Of a stretch of DNA of 12,860 nucleotides, positions 1 through 6,162 are shown in pieces. Each line of letters opens with the position of its first letter. Position 1 is the stretch's first letter. The DNA is from a bacterium (lineage in GTDB: Bacteria > 4484-113 > JAGGVC01): contig JABRWB010000034.1 in assembly GCA_039961635.1 (NCBI GenBank), positions 1 to 12,860 on the forward strand, given 5' to 3'. The notes beneath the pieces are model-generated. The model saw only the letters and a list, made by a program, of their open reading frames with translations, searched no databases and had not been told where the DNA came from. The position numbers were made by a program, and so were the translations under genes.

Positions 1-100
1 CCGTCGGCGCGTTTACATCGATGATTTCGCTCGGCGGCACGCCCGCGATCGCGTACTTCGACGACACGAACGACGCGCTCAAATTCGCCAGGCTGTATTA
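1..100 (+). repeat. Left arm of a perfect 100-bp terminal inverted repeat
   Basis: Bases 1-100 are the exact reverse complement of 12761-12860, checked in blocks of ten with no mismatch. Identity stops at base 101, the third base of the stop codon: TAG here, TAA in the other copy. Sequence beyond that is unrelated. Synonymous positions are identical too, so the copies are recent, homogenised by gene conversion, or an assembly-graph overlap. The round length of 100 makes the last possibility serious. Confidence 0.95.
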
Positions 101-102
101 GT
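1..102 (+). CDS. C-terminal end of a protein running in from the left (partial)
   Basis: Only the last 33 codons are inside the window, in the frame starting at base 3 and ending at TAG (100-102). The peptide includes GGTPAIAYFDDTNDALKFA and ends RLY. Phrases of the type 'PAIAYFDxTNxxLKFA' resemble the closing unit of repeat proteins, often secreted and beta-rich, whose units carry a P-x-I-x-Y-Y/F-D-x-x-N-x-x-L-K-Y/F-A signature. That resemblance is from memory and weak, so no function is assigned. The same coding end, identical at DNA level, lies at the other edge of the window on the opposite strand. Confidence 0.6.
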
Positions 103-132
103 TTATCGGCGTATCCCTGATTGCGGCTGGCT

Positions 133-171
133 GCATTCCGGTTGAATGCCTAAGGGCGCGGACATCCGCGC
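133..171 (+). terminator. Two stem-loops after the left gene, possible terminator
   Basis: Two consecutive hairpins lie about 30 bp past the left gene's stop. The first is GCATTC (133-138), loop CGGTT, GAATGC (144-149). The second is GCGCGG (156-161), loop ACAT, CCGCGC (166-171). Neither has a following T-run, so this is not a standard intrinsic terminator. Position between a gene end and a new promoter is the main support. Confidence 0.35.
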
Positions 172-221
172 AGTCGAATTGCGGCTTCGCGGCGGCGTTC
201 CCTACCGCGCGGCCGAATCGC

Positions 222-227
222 TACAAT
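222..227 (+). promoter_or_regulatory. -10 box of a likely leaderless promoter for the glycosyltransferase gene
   Basis: TACAAT at 222-227 is followed by exactly 6 bp and then the GTG start at 234. With the usual spacing the transcript would begin at or next to the start codon. No Shine-Dalgarno sequence is visible before the GTG, which fits leaderless translation. There is no good -35 match 17 bp upstream. The rtcB gene shows the same geometry. Confidence 0.5.
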
Positions 228-233
228 ACCCCC

Positions 234-2429
234 GTGTCCGGGCGGCCGCTCGTTTCAGTCGTACTCGTTAACTGGAACACCGAGAGGTTCCTTGCCGCGT
301 GCCTGGATTCCATTGCGGAGCAAGACTACTCGCCGCTTGAAGTGATTCTCGTCAACAACGGCTCGCCGGGATTCGTGGCAGCCGACTGGCGGTCACGCCG
401 CATCGACAAACTCATCGAGAACGCGGAAAACGAAGGATTCGCGGCTGCCAACAACCGCGGCATCGCGGCGTCGCACGGCGAATACGTGACGCTGCTCAAC
501 TGCGACGCGTACCTTGCGCCGGGCGCGATTTCCGCCGCGGTCGCCGTTATGGAATCCGCGCCGGACATCGGCCAGGTCGCGTTCAAAGTTATGCACGCGG
601 TTTACCGCGACAGGATAGACACCGCGGGACATCTTTTCCGGCCCGACCGCACCGCCGCGCACCGCGGCTCGGGCGAAGCCGACGGCGGCCGGTTCGCCGA
701 GGCTGTGGATTTGTTCGGCGCGAGCGCGTGCGCCTGCCTGTACCGGCGCGCGATGCTGGACGAGATCTCTTTCAAAGGCGAGGTGTTCGATCACGACTTC
801 GGCAGCTACTACGAGGACGTGGATCTGGACTGGCGCGCCCGAATCGCGGGATGGCGCTGCAGGTTCGCGCCGGACGCGGTCGCCTACCATCACGGGCACG
901 GCAGCGGCGCGAGGACGGGCCGCGCGGTGCGCATCGAGGCCGAAAAGAACCGCTACCTGATGATGCTCAAGTGCGACACCGCGCCGGAGCGGGCGCGGCA
1001 TATCTTTCAAATAGCCGCGTACGAGTGCTGGCACGCTCTCTCCGTTTTGCGCAGGCCGTATCTGCTTTTGGCGATACCGAAATATTTCGCCGCAAGGCGC
1101 GGCGCGCTGGTCAGGCGCGGGCATGTCGAATCGACGCGCAAGGCCGCGCTTGCAGGCGGAAAGCAGCAGCAAGTCATCTTTACGCCGCGGTTCGGGTTGC
1201 GCCCGCGCGAACTTACGAAACCTCCGCCGTCGCCCGAAGACTTTTATCTGGCTCTTACACTTCCTCCGTTGCGCACGCCCCCCCCGCTGTTTTCGCAATT
1301 TCTGGACGCGGGCGTCCGCACGGAGAGATACCTCGCGTCTCCTTGGAGCGGCAGGCGCCCGCCGCGCGTGTCCGTCCTCGTATTGAATTACAACGGGCTC
1401 GAGATGACGCGCGAGTGCCTGCGCGGCCTCGCCGAGCAGACTTATCCCGACTTCGAAGTCGTCCTTCTGGACAACGGCAGCGTGGACGACGAGTTGTCCG
1501 CGCTTGAAAAGGAATTCCCGCGCGTACGCGGCATCCGGCTGGCGGAAAACGCGGGATTCGCCGGGGGGATAAACCGGGCGTTCGACGCGGCGCAAGGCGA
1601 ACTGGTCGCGATGATCAACAACGACGCGGTGCCGGAGCCGGGCTGGCTTTCGGCGCTCGTCGCGCGGATGGAAGAAACCGGCGCCGCCGCCGTCTCCGGG
1701 CTTATGGAGGAGGAGTACCGCGCCCCCTCCCCCAACCACGCGCTTAACCTGCTTGGGCGCATCGTGCCCGGCGCGTTCGGAAGCGAGGCACGGAGCTTTT
1801 ATCCGAGCGGCGGGAACTGTCTGCTCGACAAAGAGGCGGTCGAGGCCGTGCGCGAGTCGCTTCCCTGGCGGCTCGGCGCGGGCGGCGGCTCGGTGCTTTC
1901 GGATTTTTACCTGCTTTACAGCGAAGACGTGTCGCTGGGATGGCGGCTTCGGATGGCGGGGCGCGCGGTCGAGCGCGCTGTGGACGCGCGCGCCGCGCAC
2001 CGCGTCAGCGCAACCGTCCTCACACTCCCGAAGGGACTGGTCACATACCTGCGCCACCGCAACCGCGTTTTGAACCTATTGCTCTTTCCCGAGCGAGCCA
2101 CCGTTGTCAAAATGCTGCCGCTCCTCGCGCTTGACTGGCTTTTGCTGCACCTTGCGGGGCTCGTTTACTGGCAGCTCGGCGAGCCGATGCTTGCGGTTGA
2201 CTGGTTTTTCCTCACGAACATTCGTGCGGTCGCCCGCCAGCGCAGAATTTTCCAGCGCGCGCGCAAAACTACCGACCGCGAGATCCTGCCCTGGCTTTCG
2301 TCCGGGCTGCTGCGCCGGGAGTACGGCCCCGCTGCGTCGCTGGCCAACGCGCTGGGCAGGGCGTACGCAAGGCTTATGCGGCTGCCCCTGTGGGAATGTC
2401 GCGCGCCTATTGACAAACGCGTGATATAA
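234..2429 (+). CDS. Tandem two-domain family 2 glycosyltransferase
   Basis: A 731-residue protein with two GT2-type (GT-A fold) catalytic domains in one chain, likely adding two sugars to a surface polysaccharide or lipid-linked glycan at the cytoplasmic membrane face. Domain 1 spans about residues 6-245: SVVLVNWN near the start, LLNCDAYL (87-94) at the nucleotide-sugar/metal site, and YEDVDLDWR (193-201). Domain 2 spans about 377-600: SVLVLNYN, INNDAV (461-466) and SEDVSLGWR (563-571). A hydrophobic stretch near 625-648 could anchor it to the membrane. Domain 1 has NCD where NND or NPD is usual. These motifs resemble rhamnosyltransferase-like GT2 proteins, but donor and acceptor cannot be read from sequence. 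The start is GTG, chosen because a -10 box lies 6 bp upstream. The inter-domain linker contains a run of eight C (1278-1285). The TAA stop (2427-2429) lies inside the next gene's -10 box. Confidence 0.9.
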   Translation: MSGRPLVSVVLVNWNTERFLAACLDSIAEQDYSPLEVILVNNGSPGFVAADWRSRRIDKLIENAENEGFAAANNRGIAASHGEYVTLLNCDAYLAPGAISAAVAVMESAPDIGQVAFKVMHAVYRDRIDTAGHLFRPDRTAAHRGSGEADGGRFAEAVDLFGASACACLYRRAMLDEISFKGEVFDHDFGSYYEDVDLDWRARIAGWRCRFAPDAVAYHHGHGSGARTGRAVRIEAEKNRYLMMLKCDTAPERARHIFQIAAYECWHALSVLRRPYLLLAIPKYFAARRGALVRRGHVESTRKAALAGGKQQQVIFTPRFGLRPRELTKPPPSPEDFYLALTLPPLRTPPPLFSQFLDAGVRTERYLASPWSGRRPPRVSVLVLNYNGLEMTRECLRGLAEQTYPDFEVVLLDNGSVDDELSALEKEFPRVRGIRLAENAGFAGGINRAFDAAQGELVAMINNDAVPEPGWLSALVARMEETGAAAVSGLMEEEYRAPSPNHALNLLGRIVPGAFGSEARSFYPSGGNCLLDKEAVEAVRESLPWRLGAGGGSVLSDFYLLYSEDVSLGWRLRMAGRAVERAVDARAAHRVSATVLTLPKGLVTYLRHRNRVLNLLLFPERATVVKMLPLLALDWLLLHLAGLVYWQLGEPMLAVDWFFLTNIRAVARQRRIFQRARKTTDREILPWLSSGLLRREYGPAASLANALGRAYARLMRLPLWECRAPIDKRVI

Positions 2430-2455
2430 TGTGTTTGGCATGTCCGCATGCCGTC
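2410..2455 (+). repeat. Copy 1 of a 46-bp promoter/hairpin element
   Basis: This 46-bp unit matches 5122-5167 at 40 of 46 positions with no gaps. In order it holds TTGACAA, a 9-bp gap after TTGACA, TGnTATAATG, a short discriminator, and the hairpin GGCATG-TCCG-CATGCC followed by GTC. All six differences fall between these blocks. This copy overlaps the last codons of the glycosyltransferase gene (Ile-Asp-Lys-Arg-Val-Ile-stop). Similarity ends abruptly on both sides. Confidence 0.9.
2422..2430 (+). promoter_or_regulatory. Extended -10 promoter for the restriction-modification gene
   Basis: TGATATAAT is a perfect TATAAT box (2425-2430) with an upstream TGn extension. The predicted transcript start, 7 bp after the box, is G2437, the first base of the GGCATG/CATGCC hairpin, so the mRNA would open with a stem-loop. 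TTGACA at 2410-2415 is only 9 bp upstream, too close for a normal -35 of the same promoter. The extended -10 may make a -35 unnecessary. Confidence 0.6.
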
Positions 2456-2463
2456 TTACAACA

Positions 2464-2493
2464 TTTGATTGCAGATTTAAGCTTACAATCAAA
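2464..2493 (+). promoter_or_regulatory. Compound dyad in the leader of the restriction-modification gene
   Basis: TTTGATTG (2464-2471) and CAATCAAA (2486-2493) form a perfect 8-bp inverted repeat with a 14-bp spacer. The spacer contains the 8-bp palindrome TAAGCTTA (2478-2485). It lies inside the predicted transcript, downstream of the 5' hairpin and before the start codon. It could be a repressor site or an mRNA stem-loop. A further palindrome, CATTGCAATG (2527-2536), overlaps the earliest possible ATG. Confidence 0.4.
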
Positions 2494-2563
2494 ATGGCTT
2501 AGGCGCCTTCATTGCTTACCATAAAGCATTGCAATGACCCTTTGCCATATGAGTTTTCTTATC

Positions 2564-5080
2564 ATGAATCAATCTGAAAACTACCAGAGCAAAGATTGGG
2601 CTACCGGCAAGCCCATAGACTTGCGCAAGCCCGAAGAACGCGTTCGCCAGGAATATGAAATGGTACTGCATAGGGATTATGATTACAGCAAGGAGCAAAT
2701 GGACATTGAGGTTTATATCCAACGAGGAAACTCGAATAGCCGCAAAAACCGAATTGAAAGGGCAGACCTTGTCATCTACAAGTCCACCTCTCCAAATGAA
2801 AGAGACCAACATCTGCACATTTTAGGCATAGCCGAGTTCAAATCTCCAAGCAAAAACACAGGAATAGGGCAGCTGAAAAGCTATATGTCCGCAACCTCTG
2901 CAATCTGGGGGGTTTGGACTAACGGCAATGAAATTGCCTATTTGTACCGCGATCCCCAAACCGGTATAGTATCCGACAATGCATTACATCAAATTCCAAA
3001 GCAAGGGGAATCTATTGAAAGAATTGGTACTCTAACAAAGGATGATTTGCAGCCGCCAAGTAACCTGCGCTTGATTTTCAACCGCCTTCTTAAGACTCTC
3101 TATTCCAATACCAATATTAGCCGCCGTGAAAAGCTTGGAAATGAAATGATTAGATTATTGTTTTGCAAAATATGGGATGAAAAGTATTATCCCGAAAGCG
3201 CACCAAAGTTTCGCGTAGAATTCAATGAGCAACCCAATAAAGTAAAGAAAAGGATTGTGGAACTATTTGAAGAGGTAAAAAAAGAACTTGCAGGGGATGG
3301 CGTATTTGAAGAAGGGGAAAAAATTGGTCTTGACGACGAAAGTGTAGCCTACGTTGTGGGAGAACTCCAACCGTTCAGTCTGCTTAAAACCGACAAGGAT
3401 GTTGTCGGTGACGCTTTTGAGGTTTTTGCGGAAAGCAAACTGGTTGGCGAAAAGGGGGAGTTTTTCACGCCGCGCGAAGTTGTTAAAACTGCTGTTCAAA
3501 TTGTGAATCCAAAACCAGAAGAGGACATACTTGACCCAGCATGTGGAAGCGGAGGTTTCCTAATTTATACCCTTGAGCACATATGGCGCCAAATGGAAAA
3601 TTCAAAAAAGTATCGCAATTCTCCCGATTTCGAAATTATTAAACGCCAGGTTGCCGAAAGGCACATATTCGGGATCGATAAAGAGATTGATTTGGTTAAA
3701 ATTTCCAAGGCTTATATGGCAATCATTGGAGATGGGCGTGGCCGAATTGTTCAGCAAAACAGCCTACATAATGCTAGTGAATTCAAAGGCAGGGCTAGGG
3801 ACCTTTTTGTCAATGAAGATGGCGAATTTAAATTGTTTGATGTTATATTAACAAACCCGCCATTCGGAGCAAAAATCAAAGTCATTGATTCGGAATCAAA
3901 GCACTTTGACCTGGGCCATACTTGGAAAAAGCAGGGTAATGCATATTTGAAAACAAGCAAATACAAAAAAACGGAGCCTCAAATATTGTTTGTTGAGCGT
4001 TGTCTTCAGATGCTAAAAAGTGGTGGACGTTTGGCTATAATTTTGCCCGAAACGTATTTGCATGCTCCGAAATGCAGATATGTATTGGATTATATTAAAA
4101 ATGGAAACAATATTATTGCTATTATAGATTTACCCCATAATACATTTCGTCCGTACAATAACGCCAAAACTGCGTTAATTATTCTTGAGAAAGACAGACC
4201 ACAAACATGCAAAATCAAAATGGGTGTTGCTGAGGAGATGGGACATGACCACCTGGGACGTCAATTATTTAGATATGACCCAAACACATGCAAGTATACT
4301 TCTCAAATATGGGATGACATGATTGAGATTCGAAAGGAATTGAGATTCGATTATAATGGTTCCCGAGATTACACTTTTGAAATATCGCCCGATGAGATAA
4401 AAGACAACATCTACGTTCCCAGATACTATTGGATGCGAAATATGGAACAATTGAAGAGCGAGGCGGAACGGCGTGGGTATATGCTTGTTTCAATGGCTCA
4501 GTTATGCGAATCTGGTGTTATTAAAAATTTTCCTGGACATGGCTCACCGGAAGCAAAATATAAAGGGAAGGGGGAAGTGGCATATGTTCGAGTTGCCGAT
4601 ATTGTTAATTGGTCAGTCTACAAGAATCCAACCTCACTTGTTCCAAATCACGTTTACGAAGCAACAAAGGGTAGGGGCGTTGACCTTAGAGAAAAGGATG
4701 TCTTGTTTGTTAGGAGGGGTAGTTACAGAATTGGAAACGTCGCATTGGTATCGCCCTTGGATACGAAAGTGCTGTTGACGCGTGAGATTCATGTTTTTCG
4801 CGTGACTGATACAAACAATGAATTTGGCATTAATCCTTATTATCTTTTGTACCTTCTTTCGCATGAGCTGACGCAATTGCAACTACCAAATAAAATCCTT
4901 GTTGACACTACATTACCAAATATCGGCGATCGCTGGAGGGAGCTGCTTTTACCTGTAGCGGTAGATGCAGACGAAAGGGCCAAAATCTCCACAAAGTTGC
5001 AAGTGGCCTTTGAAATGATGTGGAAAGGCCAGGAGGACATACATCACCTCAGTCAGGAACTGGGGCACTTGACACTTTAG
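2564..5080 (+). CDS. Fused restriction-modification protein (HsdR_N-like nuclease + N6-adenine methylase + specificity domain)
   Basis: About 838 residues, read as a single-chain restriction-modification enzyme. Residues 25-130 look like the N-terminal domain of type I HsdR, a PD-(D/E)xK nuclease fold: an ERVRQEYE segment, then RADLVIY with Asp68, then GIAEFKSP with Glu91 and Lys93. Residues 190-560 are a type I-like adenine-N6 methylase: GEFFTPREVV (298-307), SAM-binding DPACGSGGFL (324-333) and catalytic NPPFG (431-435). From about 635 the C-terminus resembles one HsdS target-recognition half (AYVRVADI, DVLFVRRGS). There is no helicase/translocase, so it is not a complete type I system; architecture is closest to type IIG. 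The start is uncertain: ATG codons at 2534, 2549 and 2564 are in frame and none has a good ribosome site. I chose 2564 because HsdR_N-type proteins usually begin close to the domain. The gene is AT-rich (21 of 60 G+C at 3121-3180) unlike its neighbours, a sign of transfer. Without an intact nuclease it would act as a lone methylase. Confidence 0.85.
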   Translation: MNQSENYQSKDWATGKPIDLRKPEERVRQEYEMVLHRDYDYSKEQMDIEVYIQRGNSNSRKNRIERADLVIYKSTSPNERDQHLHILGIAEFKSPSKNTGIGQLKSYMSATSAIWGVWTNGNEIAYLYRDPQTGIVSDNALHQIPKQGESIERIGTLTKDDLQPPSNLRLIFNRLLKTLYSNTNISRREKLGNEMIRLLFCKIWDEKYYPESAPKFRVEFNEQPNKVKKRIVELFEEVKKELAGDGVFEEGEKIGLDDESVAYVVGELQPFSLLKTDKDVVGDAFEVFAESKLVGEKGEFFTPREVVKTAVQIVNPKPEEDILDPACGSGGFLIYTLEHIWRQMENSKKYRNSPDFEIIKRQVAERHIFGIDKEIDLVKISKAYMAIIGDGRGRIVQQNSLHNASEFKGRARDLFVNEDGEFKLFDVILTNPPFGAKIKVIDSESKHFDLGHTWKKQGNAYLKTSKYKKTEPQILFVERCLQMLKSGGRLAIILPETYLHAPKCRYVLDYIKNGNNIIAIIDLPHNTFRPYNNAKTALIILEKDRPQTCKIKMGVAEEMGHDHLGRQLFRYDPNTCKYTSQIWDDMIEIRKELRFDYNGSRDYTFEISPDEIKDNIYVPRYYWMRNMEQLKSEAERRGYMLVSMAQLCESGVIKNFPGHGSPEAKYKGKGEVAYVRVADIVNWSVYKNPTSLVPNHVYEATKGRGVDLREKDVLFVRRGSYRIGNVALVSPLDTKVLLTREIHVFRVTDTNNEFGINPYYLLYLLSHELTQLQLPNKILVDTTLPNIGDRWRELLLPVAVDADERAKISTKLQVAFEMMWKGQEDIHHLSQELGHLTL

Positions 5081-5088
5081 CTTGGCAA

Positions 5089-5114
5089 GGCATTCCAGGG
5101 CATTCCGGCATTCC
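5089..5114 (+). repeat. Three direct copies of GGCATTCC upstream of promoter copy 2
   Basis: GGCATTCC occurs at 5089-5096, 5099-5106 and 5107-5114, starts 10 and 8 bp apart. The block lies between the stop of the restriction-modification gene and the second 46-bp element, ending 7 bp before its TTGACA. The placement suits a regulator binding site, but no regulator gene is in the window. The first promoter copy lacks this block. Confidence 0.5.
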
Positions 5115-5121
5115 GTAGACC

Positions 5122-5167
5122 TTGACAAGCACATGCTATAATGAGCTTGGCATGTCCGCATGCCGTC
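5122..5167 (+). repeat. Copy 2 of the 46-bp promoter/hairpin element
   Basis: The direct-orientation partner of 2410-2455, same length and spacing, 40 of 46 bases identical. It has TTGACA (5122-5127), TATAAT (5137-5142) and the hairpin GGCATG (5149-5154), TCCG, CATGCC (5159-5164). The two copies bracket the AT-rich restriction-modification gene exactly, as a target duplication or recombination event would leave. They could also be separate members of a promoter family in this genome. Confidence 0.9.
5134..5142 (+). promoter_or_regulatory. Extended -10 promoter for the two-gene unknown cassette
   Basis: TGCTATAAT combines a TGn extension with a perfect TATAAT. The predicted transcript start is G5149, the first base of the conserved hairpin, leaving a 44-nt leader before the ATG at 5193. 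That leader ends in a strong ribosome site, GGAGG (5182-5186), 6 nt before the ATG. Confidence 0.6.
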
Positions 5168-5192
5168 AAATTTTCATTTTCGGAGGATTAGG

Positions 5193-5504
5193 ATGGCAGT
5201 TTACATTCTTACAACAGAGAACATGAACGCGCTCGGCAACTATGTTTTTGCTGAAAACGGACATTCTGCAAGCGATCCGGTGGCAAGCACAGGGCACAAC
5301 TGGAACGCTTGGATTAAGGAAGTAAACGAGGCGCTAATCGGCGTATCGGCTTCAGGCTTCGGCAAGGACTATTCAAGAAGGCAAATAACTCCTCCCTTCC
5401 CTCCAATGAACTTGAACGGCGAAATGCCGCCCCCAGGGCCTCCTCCCAGCGCCACGCTTGGAAAAGTATCTGACGCTTTTGTCGGATTTCAAATCGAGGT
5501 ATAG
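5193..5504 (+). CDS. Small protein of unknown function with proline-rich segment
   Basis: A 103-residue protein that I do not recognise. It has no signal peptide and no clear membrane segment. Residues 1-60 look like a compact domain (VYILTTENMNALGNYVF, then HNWNAWIKEVNEAL). Residues 67-85 are proline-rich (PPFPP, then PPPGPPP), followed by a short C-terminal strand-like end (DAFVGFQIEV). The start is chosen at ATG 5193 because GGAGG sits 6 nt upstream. An in-frame ATG at 5160 lies inside the 5' hairpin and is unlikely. The stop is 2 nt before the next gene, so the two are surely co-transcribed. It shares its promoter type with the restriction-modification gene just upstream, making an accessory, defence-linked or toxin/immunity-like role possible, but this rests on position alone. 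Confidence 0.7.
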   Translation: MAVYILTTENMNALGNYVFAENGHSASDPVASTGHNWNAWIKEVNEALIGVSASGFGKDYSRRQITPPFPPMNLNGEMPPPGPPPSATLGKVSDAFVGFQIEV

Positions 5505-5506
5505 TT

Positions 5507-6091
5507 ATGCGGGTGTTTGTAGAGCTTCCTGAGGCCAAAATGGCTCGATGTGGGACTCTTCGTGATATGACTCATTTTCAAGCGATGAAGGCAATTCATG
5601 AATGCAATCCCCCTCAGCTTTATGCCATTATCCAGGAATGGCGCTACGAATGCCAGGGACCCGAATACTTAAACTACCTAACGTATTATTGTGCTTGGCA
5701 CTATTTGCTAACGCGCGATGAAGATGCTTGGGGCGCGTTTATCGACGCCCTGACAGGTTTTGAAAATTCCGACGAACCTGCAACCTTCCCTGATTGCAAA
5801 ACGCGAGTTGCTATCGCCACTTCCATGTGGTGCGCGGCGATTCGCGGTGATTTCGAGCTTACGGTTTCGCTAAGCACTATGGCGGTAGGCAAAGGCGAGC
5901 CGAGGCCGACGGCGCGGCTCGCGCTAACCCTGGCGGACAGAAATCGCGACGGCTGCAAGGAGCAGCTTGCAGCGGCGGTCAATGCTGTTAAGGAGCAGGA
6001 TAAGGACGAATTATACGCCGCTTTTCTCGAACAGCTTTTTTCCGATGAAAGTCTCGATTTGATTTTCAAGGGGCCGGCCGCGGAATCTTGA
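5507..6091 (+). CDS. Hypothetical protein, second gene of the unknown cassette
   Basis: A 194-residue protein that I do not recognise. It starts at ATG 5507, 2 nt after the previous stop, with only a weak GAGG upstream, so translation is probably coupled. The sequence appears largely helical and acidic. Helix-like stretches such as QAMKAIHECNPPQLYAIIQE, EYLNYLTYYCAWHYLLTRDE and RDGCKEQLAAAVNAVKEQ could form a helical-repeat solenoid, but no TPR consensus is clear. No signal peptide or membrane segment is seen. Base composition shifts within the gene: moderate near 5641-5700 (28 of 60 G+C) and clearly GC-rich near 5881-5940, as if the gene straddles the edge of transferred DNA. Function unknown. 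Confidence 0.7.
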   Translation: MRVFVELPEAKMARCGTLRDMTHFQAMKAIHECNPPQLYAIIQEWRYECQGPEYLNYLTYYCAWHYLLTRDEDAWGAFIDALTGFENSDEPATFPDCKTRVAIATSMWCAAIRGDFELTVSLSTMAVGKGEPRPTARLALTLADRNRDGCKEQLAAAVNAVKEQDKDELYAAFLEQLFSDESLDLIFKGPAAES

Positions 6092-6096
6092 TCACT

Positions 6097-6149
6097 CCGA
6101 CGGCGGTTGTTTGCGGGATGCGCAGTCGCGCGCCCGCGGCCGCCGTCGG
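6097..6149 (+). promoter_or_regulatory. 10-bp inverted repeat just upstream of the rtcB -10 box
   Basis: CCGACGGCGG (6097-6106) and CCGCCGTCGG (6140-6149) are perfect inverted arms separated by 33 bp. The right arm ends 1 bp before the TAGTAT box, so the pair spans the expected -35 region. It could be a dimeric regulator's binding sites, or a terminator-like stem for the preceding operon, although no T-run follows. GC-rich sequence raises the chance of coincidence. Confidence 0.4.
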
Positions 6150-6150
6150 G

Positions 6151-6156
6151 TAGTAT
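6151..6156 (+). promoter_or_regulatory. -10 box of a likely leaderless promoter for rtcB
   Basis: TAGTAT (6151-6156) is followed by exactly 6 bp and then GTG at 6163, the same geometry as the glycosyltransferase gene. No Shine-Dalgarno sequence precedes the GTG. This spacing is the main reason to prefer GTG 6163 over the in-frame TTG at 6157. Confidence 0.5.
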
Positions 6157-6162
6157 TTGTTT

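Noticed and set aside
393-2057. A 554-codon open frame on the minus strand opposite the glycosyltransferase
   Set aside because: Its translation is rich in Arg, Ala and Val with no recognisable motif, as expected for the antisense of a GC-rich gene. The plus-strand frame has clear conserved motifs.
2410-2415. TTGACA as a normal -35 box for the TATAAT at 2425
   Set aside because: The gap is 9 bp, far from the usual 16-18. The conserved spacing in both copies is interesting, but not as a standard sigma-70 promoter.
5152-5192. Start of the 103-residue gene at ATG 5160
   Set aside because: This ATG lies in the 3' arm of the conserved 5' hairpin and has no ribosome site. ATG 5193 has GGAGG 6 nt upstream.
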